This document shows positions 42,655 to 54,035 of a stretch of 64,000 nt of DNA, piece by piece. The notes beneath the pieces are model-generated. The model did no database searches. It had not been told where the DNA came from and saw nothing but the letters and a program-made list of their open reading frames with translations. Position numbers and translations under genes: made by a program. Every line of letters starts with the position of its first letter. Position 1 is the first letter of the stretch. The stretch comes from Undaria pinnatifida (Eukaryota > Sar > Phaeophyceae > Laminariales > Alariaceae), in the NCBI GenBank assembly GCA_012845835.1, contig JABAKD010000023.1:21360203-21424202 (forward strand), given 5' to 3'.

Positions 42655-43400
42655 ATGAATCGAGCATAGCAGGGAGAGGCGCTCCGATCGCGCCGGCCTG
42701 AACTCCGGCAACAGGGTAAGGGCAACGGCAGCCTGTCAATTACAAGTGCCCTGTAGTTCACATGCTGTGCTGGGACGATGCTCATTAGAGGCGGGGGTTG
42801 CGCTGCGCAGCTGCAGGTGCAGCTCCAGGCGCAGGTGCAGCTCCAGGTGCGGGTGCAGCGCCAGGTGCAGGTGCAGCTCCAGGTGCAGGTGCAGCTCCAG
42901 GTGCAGCCCCTGCAGGGAGAGGCGCTCCGATCCCGCCGGCCTGAACTCCGGCAACAGCATTAAGCCAACAAGCAAAAAACGAAAGGAACAAATCCGAACA
43001 ACTGCTGTCACCTATGATATCTTACGCACGTGTTGGGGTAGACGGAATATGTACCGCGGTAACGCACCCCACATCTTGGCAGTAGTACAGGTACAGGCAT
43101 GGGCTCGTCGATTTACAGTCGACACGGTAGGGGCAACGGCAGCCCGTCATTTCCGAGTGCCCTCTAGTTCACCTGCTGTGCTGGGCCGGCGCTCATTGGA
43201 GGGGTTGCTGCCGCGCAGGTGCAGGTGCAGGTGCAGGTGCAGGTGAAGCTCCTGCAGGGAGGAAGAGGCGCTCCGATCCCGCCGGCCTAAACTCCTGCAA
43301 CAACACCATGCCATCAAGCACCAAGCACAAAAAACGAAAGCAAAAAGTTTGAACAACTGCTGTCACCTATGATATCATACGTACATGTTGGGATGGACGG
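42655..43400. repeat. Complex tandem repeat with GCAGGT minisatellites
   Basis: A block with GAGAGGCGCTCCGATC and CGCCGGCCTGAACTCC occurs near 42671, 42917 and 43267. Between the blocks are runs of (GCAGGT)n and GCAGCTCCAG (42812-42910 and 43214-43250). Translated, the runs give Ala/Pro/Gly or Gln/Val repeats, so the ORFs here are repeat-driven. Confidence 0.8.
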
Positions 43401-43713
43401 GATTCAGCAGAAACAGGTAACGCGCCCCACATACTGACAGTGGTACAGGCGTACAGGCATGGACGGGATATGTACAGTAGCCACGCGCCTCACATCTTTA
43501 CAGCGGTGGTACCGGCAGTGGCAGCGACACAAAACGTGAGGGAAAGCATTTGAACAACTGCTGTCACATATGAAAGCGAGAAAACGAGTACTTGTATGAT
43601 GCAGCAGTCCACCATCTGTAACGCCCGATCTACTGCTCTGTATGATACTGCTGTAGACTATGATGCTTGGTGCCATATACTTGGCATGATGTACAGCAGT
43701 GCAGCAGCATATT

Positions 43714-44335
43714 TCATTGCTATACGTTCGCGATTCAGAATGAGATGTCATACAGAAAACAGAGAAGAGAGAGAAGCAAAGAGAGAACCTGAGAGAATGC
43801 GGGAGACTAAGAAAGAGGATAGAGGCAAGACACGAACAGCAGAGGAAGAGAGAAACACAGCAACAACACATGTTTTTTGTACCTCACTCCACGGCTGCGT
43901 GTTGCTGCTGTTGGGTGTTTGGGCGAGTTCGGTGTGCGTGCTCGCTGCTGCGGTGCGTATCATACCGTACCTGTGGGGTGGCCGGGCGTTGATGTGCTCC
44001 TGCTCTCCTTTCCGCTTTTTCTTGTTCTGCTGCTGCTACCTTCTGGGCCTTTGTTGGGCTGATGGCAGTCTTCTTCTGCGAGGCCGGATGTGTGCTTGAG
44101 ATCGGTCCGTCCTTTGGTGGTGGTCGTGGCTGGCGTGATGGTGTGTCTTTGCTGTCTTCGTGATTTCTGAGAGAAGAAGTTTGAATTTCCATCCAATTTT
44201 CCATACAAAGTATGACACGGCTCCCGAGAACCCAAAAGGGGACAGGTAGATGTGTCACCATGGGATTTCCACGGCTTGGATGTTTGGGTGGTGGTTCTTT
44301 TTTGTAACCCATGGGTTAAGATTAGGCGCTCCCAC
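43714..44335 (+). repeat. Uninterrupted copy of the dispersed repeat ('empty site')
   Basis: Matches 866-1359 followed without a break by 19952-20073. The junction equivalent is 44212/44213 (AAAGTA|TGACAC). It contains a TAACCCATGGGTTA palindrome near 44306. Confidence 0.88.
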
Positions 44336-44770
44336 GGTGTGCTGGATGGTCTCGCGGCAGCAGTACACCGGAACGTCCGCTCGTACGACGTATCATTCTT
44401 TCAGGAAATGTATTATTTTTTTGTGTTCATTAATAATATGAACATAAAACGGTCGTTATAGTATAGACCATATCGGATAGAGTGATGCGAGTACGACTAC
44501 ACTTGCCAACGGCACTCGCACTGCACTTCCTTTGAGCTATCTGCTGTGGTTTTGGTTGCCACTATTTGCTGCAGTATGTACTAGAACTTTTGCCCTACGA
44601 GTACGGCTACTGCTGCTACATCTACCTGCTGCTGTGTGTTTGCCAATGTCGCCAATTGGCGTTCATGCTCATCGTACACACTGTTGTTCTCACCCCGTAC
44701 GTACGGGTTTCCTCGTACCTCAAACGTACGACGACGTCGTCGAGCTTGAAAAAACAAAAAAACAAGGGCC
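44336..44770 (+). repeat. Dispersed repeat related to 20690-20990 (inverted) and 48290-48670 (direct)
   Basis: Shares TTGCCAACGGCACTCG, TTGAGYTATCTGC, GTGTTTGCCAATGTC and TTTCCTCGTACCTC in the same order. The 44420-44460 part supplies the uninterrupted target for the insertion at 20998. Confidence 0.8.
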
Positions 44771-44771
44771 T

Positions 44772-44794
44772 GCATGGGGCCTTCGGCCCCATGC
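44772..44794. other. GC-rich hairpin, 10-bp stem
   Basis: GCATGGGGCC, loop TTC, GGCCCCATGC, just after a poly-A run. It shares the GCATGG...CCATGC outer stem with the 32-nt hairpins but has no CARGGG terminus. Confidence 0.7.
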
Positions 44795-45090
44795 AAGTGG
44801 GATGGGAGGGTGTCGCTCGCCGCAGGCGGTCCCATATTTATATGTGGGGGATGGGATCCCATGGTCATTTGTTGCCGCTCCCACTTTAAAAAATGGGAAT
44901 GGGACCACTCGCGTTTTACTTGGGATGGGAATGGGACGGGAAGTTGGAATGTTTTGCAACGATGGGACCAAATGGGAATCCACAAAAATCGAGATAGGAT
45001 GGGATGGGACTGTTGTGTCGTAGGGGGGATGGCGGAACGCCGCCGGGGAAACGTGGGATTTAAAATGGGATCCAGCATGGGAAAACACCG
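44795..45090 (+). repeat. Degenerate GGGATGGGA-rich tract
   Basis: TGGGATGGGA, ATGGGAATGGGAC and variants recur irregularly. No coding domain. Confidence 0.55.
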
Positions 45091-45350
45091 GGAAAGACAA
45101 TCTGGGAACCTGCGCGGGAGTAGGTAGCCCTTCCCCAGCATACATACTTGTACACTACGTGGACCAAAAGTAGGGCTTGCAAACAGACCAACAGAAGAAG
45201 CACGTTCATGGTCGTCTTATTGCATTATTAATTGATTACCAGGTAATTGGTAGCCCAAAACGAAAACAAAGATATATCAACAACCAACCCCGATCGAAAA
45301 GCACACAATATTTGCAGCGGCGTGTTAACTTGTTGTGTTAACTCCAAGGA

Positions 45351-45545
45351 TCAATGATCATGACAGCCTCCGAAGTGGTTCCAAATGCCTTTTGTCCCTC
45401 CAGCAGCGATTACTTTGCTGGGGTCAGCTCGGACGTACTTCGTCAAGAAGCCGCAGGTCATCTCGCGCGCTAGAACGTTGTCCACCGCGTGAAGTGGAAT
45501 CTTGACCACACACTTGACGTTCTTGCCGTCCCTCGTCGCCGGCAT
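45351..45545 (-). CDS. Small ORF of unknown function
   Basis: 64 codons, ATG start, non-repetitive and of ordinary protein composition (MPATRDGKNVKCVVKIPL at the start, GGCHDH at the end). It lies outside the repeats I could define. I do not recognise it; it could be one exon of a host gene or chance. Confidence 0.3.
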   Translation of the reverse strand: MPATRDGKNVKCVVKIPLHAVDNVLAREMTCGFLTKYVRADPSKVIAAGGTKGIWNHFGGCHDH

Positions 45546-45616
45546 GAACTGTAGACTACGACATGCTGTTGATTGTATGCTTGGATATGATGCGGATACA
45601 ATGACAGTTGACGGGT

Positions 45617-45924
45617 GAGTATGTGGTGAGATTGGGAATTTACTAGCAATTAGTATAGAAAAAGGTTAATTTGTGATTAGACTGGAGACAGAAGGTTTCA
45701 ATTAAGAAGAATTGAATGTTTGATTAGGGAAATTGCAAATTCTTCATGAGCAAGAATTTGGGTCATCCTCTTTGTTCATTCAGGTGTTTTATGACGGAAT
45801 TTAGTTCATGAGGAATCCCAGGTTTTACCGAAATAAGGCAGGAAGAGATTAATTATGAACTGAGAGGAACCAACGGGAAAATGTACACTAAAACTCAGTA
45901 GTTTGTTGATATTTTCATGGGTTA
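45617..45924 (+). repeat. Left block of a two-block repeat, interrupted at 45924
   Basis: Near-identical in direct orientation to 50586-50894. There it runs straight into TTGCACAGAG; here it ends GGGTTA and the hairpin-ended insertion begins. Confidence 0.88.
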
Positions 45925-45934
45925 CAAGGGGTGC

Positions 45935-45966
45935 GCATGGGCGCCGGCATTCGCCGGCGCCCATGC
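45935..45966. other. 32-nt GC-rich hairpin at the insertion end
   Basis: GCATGGGCGCCGGC, loop ATTC, exact complement: a 14-bp stem starting 10 bases from the insertion boundary. It is almost identical to 21008-21039. Confidence 0.85.
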
Positions 45967-46260
45967 TTCGGGTAAGGCAGGGCAGCACTTCGACAACTTA
46001 AGGTGTAGCTGTCCGATTTGGCATGCATTAAAGTAATGCCAAGAGTTTAATACGAACATGGGATTATAAAAGTCGTGCTTTGACGAAAGAAAAAACGTAA
46101 TATTATACAACAATGAAGGCAAGGATAGGCGAAACAAACTATGTTAAATGCGCCGTCAAGTAAAAGTTGGCGTCTATCAAACAAAAATACCGAAAAGAGG
46201 ATTATTGAGAACCTGCGTCGCCTCTAGGCGAAACAAAAGAGGCCGTGGCATTAATGAAGA

Positions 46261-47219
46261 GACTGCACTGCTGTCCCCGTGGCAATGGAGGTTCGAAGTC
46301 GACAGGATGCAAAGTCGGTTTGCATCAAACGTCGACATGGGGACATGTCAGCCGGCGAGGTTTTGGAAGAAAATTGCTTGGTTTGTTACGTGAAGGCTGT
46401 CGCATTGATTGGTCTGCGTGGTCGCGGGCGAGGAGGAAAACGTAGAAGAGGAGGGCGATCTCTCGTTGAGGCGGCGTTGTCTAAGATTGGTGCGGAGGTG
46501 GCTTTGCTCGTACGGGAGGTTGGCGTAGCGCTTCTTCTCTGTTTTTTCTCGGAAAGGCGGGATATGTGTGTCTGCTGTCTTTTCTTCGTGGGTGCTTTCA
46601 CGTTGTCAAAATCAATCGGACGCGTCCCCTCAATACATAATATCCGGAGTGTCTCTAGCATGACGACTGCTGAAAGCGCCGTACGTATTTCCTAGAGACT
46701 GACATATTTTTTACTGGTAGTAATAATAATATACGTTTGCAACATTTTTTTTTCTTCATCCCATTTGTTATCGCCGCATCACTCTCGCGCTCCCTCCCAG
46801 TAGTAACTCAGATCCGGGGTCACATAGCGGGCCCTCCTCCTCCCTCCCCATTTAGTCACGTGCTTTCATTTTTACCGCGAGGAGAATCCAGCATTTTCTT
46901 CCCTCGTCGAGTCGCGTCGAATTGTACCTACCCACGCTGCTAGGCGCTCTCAGCAGTTGATCCTTTTTTTTTTTGCATTTTTGCAAATAAAGTCAAATAT
47001 CATCGTGGTGGGTGTCGAACTCAAGGACAACCAAACGTTAGTAGTATTCGAGGGTAAAACCACAAGACCACCGGGGCGGCCGGCTGACAATTGATTAAAA
47101 CAAAACAGGATCTTTGCATAGAGATTATATTCCCTCCCCCATATTGTATGATATTACGATGGTTGACGCGATATGTATAGCATAAAGCGCCATATACCTA
47201 AATATCAGCGTACGCGGAG
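46261..47219. other. No gene recognised; tRNA-like remnant
   Basis: A 138-codon plus-strand ORF (46279-46695) has no visible domain. On the minus strand at about 46990-47080 a TGGTCTTGTGG A-box-like and a GAGTTCGACACCC B-box-like sequence suggest a tRNA-derived repeat. Confidence 0.35.
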
Positions 47220-47254
47220 TTTTAGATATCATGAATAACGAACGACCGCGACGG

Positions 47255-47445
47255 CAGAGCACGGCAAAGCATAGCGCTTCGCTCTGCTAGCACTGCGCTG
47301 CGGTGCGCTGCTGAGCTGAGCCGCAGGGCATCGCAGGGCACTGCACGGCGCTTCGTTGCTGTAAGCTATAGCGCTGCGATGGGGTGCTGGGCGGTGTCGA
47401 GCTGATGAGCCAAGCCCAGATCTCAGCCGATGAAGCTTCGTCAAG
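47255..47445 (+). repeat. Dispersed repeat shared with 19580-19745
   Basis: Same order and direction of GCAGGGCATCGCAGGGCAC, CTGGGCGGTG and CTGATGAGCCAAGCCC landmarks. Confidence 0.75.
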
Positions 47446-47699
47446 TACAAAACAAATGGTGCGAATCAAAGAAAAGCTAAAGCTGGACCGTTCCGCAACT
47501 AATGCACAGGCGGCAAATTAGCGGTAAATGGTAGGAAGTTCAACTTACTAGACAAACAGGAAGAAAAAATCGCGAAAAAGTTCAAAATCGTGTTGGCAGA
47601 AAAACCAAATTTGCAGGAAGCAGCTGAACGGTCAAGAAACAGGCAATATTTCAGTTGTTGTTGTCGTTCTTATATTAACTCGCATAATTAAGTCCATGG

Positions 47700-48056
47700 T
47701 CACAGGACAGGCTTCAGTCACTCTGGAGCTGAGGAATACCCTAGGGGAAAAACACAAAAAACCCAAGGTGATACACGCATAAATCACAGCTGACGCAATT
47801 CATGCCTCCACCAGAAACATATAAAAGTGAAATCGGGAGTCAGTCTACCATGTGCCAGGTCCATACCGGTGCATACGTCTCATTACTCGCGCCTGGAAAA
47901 ACCGACTATACCGCTTGCCACCCAAGAAAGACTACCACGTATATATTACACGTGGTATCTATCACTACACATACGCACAACAGACACAAGTCAATTGGAA
48001 AAAAGAAACAAACAAAAAGAGAAAGGAAAGGAAATGGGTGCATGGGGCCAAGAAAA
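47700..48056 (-). repeat. Dispersed repeat, inverted copy of 17549-17990
   Basis: Reverse complement of the sequence flanking Element 1 on the right. It also continues in a purine run resembling the left flank of Element 1 (about 2100-2137), so it approximates the unoccupied target of Element 1. Confidence 0.8.
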
Positions 48057-48059
48057 AGA

Positions 48060-48409
48060 GAAGGTGAATAAATTTTGGGGGGTCCAGTGGCAAGTCTACC
48101 ACCAGAACGGGATGCCACGTGGTTTTTCGACGATCTACAGCAGTACTACGAACGACTTCCAAATACACCCACCGAAACACGGACTACCGGCGAATTACGC
48201 GATCGACAGCTGGCCGTGGTTGTCACGTGTCTCTGTGTTGGGGGCCCCTGTGCGCTGCATCTTGATGGCTCTTGTTCGGCTAAAACATGCGGTGTGCTCG
48301 ATGGTCTCACGGCAGCAGCACACCAGAATCAGAACGTCCGCTCGTACGACGTATCATTCTTACAGGAAATGAAATATTTTTTCTCTTTCAATATGAATAT
48401 AAAACGGTT
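48060..48409 (+). repeat. Dispersed repeat, inverted relative to 20090-20370
   Basis: CTACCACCAGAACG, CCAAATACACCCACCGAAACACGG and GGGGGCCCCTGTG segments occur in reverse at 20090-20290. The following CACCAGAATCAGAACGTCCGC resembles 44360-44400. Confidence 0.75.
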
Positions 48410-49335
48410 GTTATATATTGGACAGAGTGATGCGTGTACGACTAAACTTGCCAACGGCACTCGTACTGCACTTTGAGTTATCTGCCGTGGTTCTAGGTGC
48501 TACTAGTTGCTGCAGTATGTGCTAGAAGTTTCGTCCTTCGGCTACTGCTGCTGCGCCTGATGTTGTGTGTTTGCCAATGTTGTTAATTGGCGTTCATGCT
48601 CGTCGTACATACTGCTGTTCTCACCCAGTACGTACGGGTTTCCTCTTACCTCGACGGCACGACGACGAGCTCAAAACAGAAGGGAGATGACATGAAATGG
48701 CATGGGCAATGACTACATAGAAGCGAGCACAGCGAGATAGTTCGCTGCGAATCGACCGCACTCGTTCATGCCTGCAGCAGAGGCTGCTTGGAGTGTCAGC
48801 GGCCGTGCTAAAGCCAGGGCCAAAGGCCGAAGAGACGGCCCTTCTAACTGCTTGGTTTTGTCCCGAGATTCTGTTATATATTGGACAGAGTGATGCGTGT
48901 ACGACTAAACTTGCCAACGGCACTCGTACTGCACTTTGAGTTATCTGCTGTGGTTCTGGTTGCTACTAGTTGCTGCAGCATGTGCTAGAAGTTTCGCCCT
49001 TCGGCTACTGCTGCTGCACCTGATATTGTGTGTTTGCCAATGTCGTCAGTTGGCGTTCATGCTCGTCGTACATACTACTGTTCTCACCCAGTGCGTGAGG
49101 GTTTCCTCGTACCTCGACGGCACGACGACGAACTCAAAACAGAAGGGAGGTGACATGAAATGGCGTGGACAGCGGCCACATAGAAGCGATTACAGCGGGA
49201 TAGTTCGCTGCGAATCGACCGCACTCGGTCATGCCTACAGCAGAGGTTGCCTGGAGTGTCAGCGGCCATGCTAAAAGCCAGAGCCAAAGGCCGAAGAGAC
49301 GGCTCTACCTGCTTGGTTTTGTCTCGAGATTCTGT
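48410..49335 (+). repeat. Tandem duplication, unit about 463 bp
   Basis: GTTATATATTGGACAGAGTG opens units at 48410 and 48873. The units are highly similar through to GTTTTGTCYCGAGATTCTGTTA. The segment continues to 49440 with homology to 20380-20500 in reverse. Confidence 0.88.
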
Positions 49336-49933
49336 TACGTGAAAATATCATGATTTGAGAGTTACTTTGTCACGAAACGTCTTGCGGTCGGTAATTTGTG
49401 TCGCGAAGTTGTTGGATATCGTCGGTAACTTGTGTCACGTTTTAGATGAACCCACACTGAAAAAATGAATTCCCAGCTGGCCAAACGAGCAGAAACAAAT
49501 ACAATAAAAAGGTCGGGCAAGAAACCAAACGAACTAGTAAAAAAGTACAGCAAAGAAACTAACGCTCGAGAGTATGCAACCGCAAAATTCCAAACACTAT
49601 CAAGTACCGTTTGGAAATGATGCCAATTTCGTAAATCATCCAGGCGTTGCAGACATAGTCTAAAGATACATCCGAAATCTCCGAAATTCCTTCTCGACAT
49701 GCGGTATTTTTGCAACTTCTCGCTTGTCTCGCTCGGCATCCGTCCGCGTTTACGTCGATGTGCGGAACGGACACGGAAGGGCGAGGGGCGTTGGAGCCGC
49801 CCCCCGAAGGCGGCGCTCGAATCAATCTATGTTCGACCGAGAATTCCAGTTCCGCGAATCGCATACTTCGGCCGAGACAAAAAAATCCTTACCGAATACC
49901 TGACACCAAGGAAGGATTTCATATATATATATT

Positions 49934-50390
49934 CATTGCACAGAGAAAATAAGATAATCTCAAAGAGAGGAAAATACAAGTGTCATTTGGAGACGAAAGT
50001 AGCAAGGCTAGACAAAGCAAGGACAGAGGAGTCACGGGAAGCTTAAGAACAAGTGAGTCTTTGCTAGTGAAGGTGGTCTATGTAGGCGTTAAATAACAGT
50101 TATCTGAGGAGAGCCTGCTTTTCCTACTACAGGTACTGTTGAAGTACTGCTGTCGTGTTCTTGAAAAAAGGAAGAGTTATGTAGCAATTTGAAGCAAAAT
50201 GAGCAAGGAAAACGAGCCACATCGGATCAGTCTCGTCATTTCCCTGCTCTCAACCATTGCTGTAAGGACACCAATAAAAGTAAATTCTCCTTGATCTTGA
50301 GCCACTGTACCGACACCACGAACATCAGCAACCAGTACGCATATCGGCATCAACGAAGGAGTCAGCGAGCACGCCATCTCCTTTCAGTGG
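49934..50390 (+). repeat. Right block of the two-block repeat
   Basis: Begins TTGCACAGAGAAAATAAG and matches 50895-51355 in direct orientation. From 50391 to 50585 the sequence is unique here and has no gene. Confidence 0.88.
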
Positions 50391-50585
50391 CGTCGCAGAC
50401 AGGATGTAAAATTAGCTCGGAAGAGACCTTTTTGAGATAGAAATTGTAGAGTAAATTTTATGATTTTATTACTAGTGAATTTGAGTGCTATACTAGTCAG
50501 AAATTTTGCAGCAATCTCAGACTGGAAGAGTATAATTTCCTTGCACACCTTGTTCTGTGAGAGGTAGCAATGAACTTAGGGGGGC

Positions 50586-51355
50586 GAGTGTAGTGAGATT
50601 GGGAATTTACTAGGAATTAGTATAGAAAAAGGTTCATTTGTAATTAGACTGGAGACAGAAGGTTTCAATTAAGAAGAATTGGATGTTTGATTAGGGAAAT
50701 TGCAAATTCTTCATGAGCAAGAATTTCGGTCATCCTCTTGGTTAAGGTGTTTTATGACGGAATTTAGTTCATGAGGAATCACAGGTTTTACTGAAATAAG
50801 GCAGGTCCTAGGAAGAGATTAATTATGAACTGAGAGGAACCAAGGGGAAAATGTACACTAAAACTCAGTAGTTTGGTGATATTTTCATGGGGTATTGCAC
50901 AGAGAAAATAAGATAATCTCAAAGAGAGGAAAATACAAGTGTCAGTTGGAGACGAAAGTAGCAAGGCTAGACAGAGCAAGGACAGAGGAGTCACGGGAAG
51001 CTTAAGAACAAGTGAGTCTTTGCTAGTAGTGAAGGTAGTCTATGTAGGCGTTAAATAACAGTTATCTGAGGAGAGCCTGCTTTTCCTACAGGTACTGTTG
51101 AAGTACTGCTGTCGTGTTGTTGAAAATAGGAAGAGTTATGTAGTAATTTGAAGCAAAATGAGCGAGGAAAACGAGCCACATCGGATCAGTCTCGTCATTT
51201 CCCTGCTCTCAACCATTTATTGCTGTAGGGACACCAATAAAAGTTAATTCTCCTTGATCTTGAGCCACTGTACCGACACCACGAACATCAGCAACCAGTA
51301 CACGTATCAGCATCAACGAAGGAGTCAGCGAACACACACGCCATCTCCTTTCAAG
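50586..51355 (+). repeat. Uninterrupted two-block repeat (second 'empty site')
   Basis: 50586-50894 equals 45617-45924 and 50895-51355 equals 49934-50390. The junction reads GGGGTA|TTGCAC at 50894/50895. Two variant indels show the copies have diverged independently. Confidence 0.88.
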
Positions 51356-52600
51356 TATTGTAGGGGTTTCCAGTGATAAGTTGGCTACATGATAGCGAGA
51401 TATCGGGATGGTGGAAATACTCCGCCTATTTAGCCGCCTTTCTTCCTGGCGAGCGCACTCCACGCTGCGCCTTGGCTAGAAGCAACTTAATACTCTTTCT
51501 TATAATTAGCGATTTCAGAAAATAATTGTATCTACATGATTGTACCTATCGATTGAAATATTCCATCTTTCGATCCATGTACAATAACAAATTATGAAGC
51601 TTTTAACACGTTGTTTACTACTCCCATGTAACATCAAACCTTCTAGAAAAATATGCATTACCAGGCGGGTGATATAAAGGGGTGTCTTTTTGCTGCAACC
51701 GTCAGATTCGTCCCCTTCAAGGGTTTACAGTTTCCGCGCACATATATTATATTGAAATGCTCGCCCCCCCGCCCCCCCTCTTGTTTAAACGCACCATCTA
51801 AAATCGAAATCCACCAGAGTAGTAGTAAACATTACCAGCCAGCTGATACACTGCGTGCTGGTACCTGGTAATAATATGCCAAAAAACCAAACCTGAACAT
51901 GGTTCAGCAAAAAAAACGAAACCCAAAAATAGTCACGAACTGCTGTCATTAATAGATTATTAGCAGAAATGCGACGGGATGACCAAAATTAGGAGAGAGA
52001 ACAAGGGCGAGTTGTTGCATTCATCCGAAGCGCGCAACTCGTACTCGGGGGGGTTGTCGTAGGGCAAACTATTGCATGTACCCCTATTCCATAGCGACAC
52101 GGTACAGCAGTAGTAACGTGTGGTGCAACGGAGCCGGCCACTCGAATTAGTCGAGTGCAAACAGCTCACAGGGTTCCAACCGCTATTTTTTTTCACAAGG
52201 TGTTATTAACCTGGCGGGGTATTCTTCTGGACAGGACTCCCAACATGGGCACAAACCACTTAGAATTAGTCTAGACTAGCAACCCTTTTGGAGTGGGAAA
52301 AGAGGTAAAGACAAGTATATATAGCAATAAATATATATTATAAAAAATGAAAATACACTCCAGCTGTGAGATCGAAGATTTCGTCGAAACTCATCTTTGC
52401 AAGCTGTGTGTGATACTCCGATCGCGCGCATTACGAGTTGTGTGTCCTCATTAAGGATATAGGTCGGCGACTCCCCTTACAACTACAGTGTAGCTGTCAG
52501 GGTCAACAGGATGATTTTAGTCAGTCTGTGCGCGGAAACTATAAAACCCGTTTCTGAGAGGGACAAAATCTGACAGCTGTGAAGGGGAAGGGGGCCTGGT
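51356..52600. other. No gene recognised
   Basis: AT-rich with short C-runs (51768-51779) and a TATATA-rich patch (52315-52340). A 72-codon ORF at 51653 has no domain. Confidence 0.4.
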
Positions 52601-52617
52601 TTTGATCAAAAGCGAGC

Positions 52618-53004
52618 GGGTTTGGAGGGGGGGAGGGGGGCGGGAAAGGGGGCAATTTGTGCATGTAAGCTATAAATCCTTTCGAGGGGATAAATCTGAC
52701 GGTTTTGGCACCAGTATATTATTGGGGGCGGGGGGGGGGGGGGGGGGGGGGGCGGGGGGGGGTTGGGGCGGGGGGGGGTTGGGGCGGGGGGGGGGGGGGG
52801 CGGGGGGGGCAGCTCAATATGTGCCTGGAAACTATACATTGTTTTGAGGGGATAAATGTGACGGTTTTGGAAAAAATACATCCGTTTATCATGTATATCC
52901 TGGGGTAAGTCGTACAATCAGTGAGTAAAGAGAGGGTGGAGTGTTCGAGGGGGTGGGGTTGGGATTGGTTGGGGGGGAAGGTGGGGGGTGGGGGCGGGGG
53001 GGGG

Positions 53005-53036
<32 letters not shown>

Positions 53037-53045
53037 GGGCTTCAG
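52618..53045 (+). repeat. Long G-tracts, potential G-quadruplex cluster
   Basis: Near-continuous G-runs with occasional C or T at 52726-52811 and 52978-53037. A flanking unit with GAGGGGATAAATCTGACGG at about 52685 recurs as GAGGGGATAAATGTGACGG at about 52847, so the G-tract lies inside a tandem repeat of about 160 bp. Gly- or Pro-rich ORFs over it are artefacts of the tracts. Confidence 0.8.
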
Positions 53046-53665
53046 GTGAGGGGTTTGTTATACGTGTGGTGCTAGGTCTAGGCGATGGTGCGGGTGATGG
53101 GGAATATATCATGGGAGCACTTCCTTTGTTCGATTGTCATAGTAGTGCCCCACGAAGAGAGAGCACGGGAAGACAATATATCAAAAAGCTACTGCTGCAA
53201 ATCCATGGTAGCTGCAGACTCAACGTGTCAGTCGCAAAGCAGAGGCCCAGAGAGGCCCGTGGTTTACGGATAGGAGACAGAAGGATAACCAAGCTCGCTA
53301 CTGGATGAAAGGGACTATGTTAAAAGGCGACAGGAAAAAAGTAAAAAAAAAATAACTACCTGAAAAAAACGGAGAAAAAGTGAAAATTCACAGCTATGCA
53401 AGGCGAAAAGAGCTTGCCTTGGGGAGAGAAGAGCACCGGGGAGAAGGTCGTGCAGCCCAAGGTCGACACGTTCACTGCTCCGACGACATCAATTGTTGTT
53501 GTACTCCGAGCGGGGGATGCGTGGTTGGTCGGTGTTGGGAAGCGTGCTCCTCATGAGTTCCGGTGTCCTTGTTTGGTATCTCCTCATGGCTCGCTGGATA
53601 GACTCCATAGCTTATTCGCATTATTTCCCTAAAGAGGATACTACAAGACAGACATAACAGACCTA
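53046..53665. other. No gene recognised
   Basis: A 78-codon ORF at 53396-53632 has ordinary composition but no recognisable domain. Confidence 0.35.
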
Positions 53666-54035
53666 TGTTAAGGTATTAGTGGGGTATTAGTCCGTTTGAC
53701 CACTTGCAAAGGTTAACCGATAGCTTACCCAAACTAAGCCTTATAGCACTCTCCCCTCGTGAAACGGCGGGATAGCAGGTCGGCCGGATATACGGCGCAC
53801 CTCTGTCAATATCCAAGCCGTTTCATTTCCTGGGGATACCAGGGAAAGTATTTTTCAAGTTCGACATGGGGAAAATCTGAAACGTTTATTGTTGTGGATG
53901 GTGGAGATCGAACGCACGACCCAAAAACCCATGGTCTGTCGACGACGATATTTTTTAAGGTATTAGTGGGGTATTAGCCCGTTTGACCACTTGCAAAGGT
54001 TAGCCGATAGCTTACCGAAACTAAGCCTTATAACA
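53666..54035 (-). mobile_element. TRIM A: miniature LTR element
   Basis: Terminal direct repeats of 83 bp (53666-53748 and 53953-54035), each TG to CA or nearly so. CCTA directly flanks both ends (possible 4-bp target duplication). On the minus strand a purine tract GAGGGGAGAG abuts one LTR, and a decayed primer-site-like ATCGTCGTCGACAG follows the other. The internal DNA of about 200 bp has no coding capacity but includes a tRNA T-arm-like B-box region. Confidence 0.85.

Larger units (their letters stand above)
45925..49933 (-). mobile_element. 4.0-kb hairpin-ended insertion
   Basis: The two flanks (45617-45924 and 49934-50390) are contiguous at 50586-51355, so 45925-49933 is inserted. The left end is CAAGGGGTGCGC followed by the 32-nt hairpin. 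The right end is ATATATTCA and then T of the target. The target is again A|T with no convincing duplication. It contains a diverged copy of the 335-866 body (45983-46260), tRNA-like and dispersed repeats, and the 463-bp tandem duplication. There is no recognisable transposition gene. Confidence 0.65.

Noticed and set aside
42778-42991. Gln/Val-rich and Ala/Pro/Gly-rich ORFs
   Set aside because: Translations of the GCAGGT/GCAGCTCCAG minisatellite in different frames.
46985-47085. tRNA gene on the minus strand
   Set aside because: A-box- and B-box-like sequences occur, but the acceptor and anticodon stems do not pair; more likely a tRNA-derived repeat.
52705-52908. Gly-rich ORF and complementary Pro-rich ORF
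   Set aside because: Produced entirely by the G-tracts.
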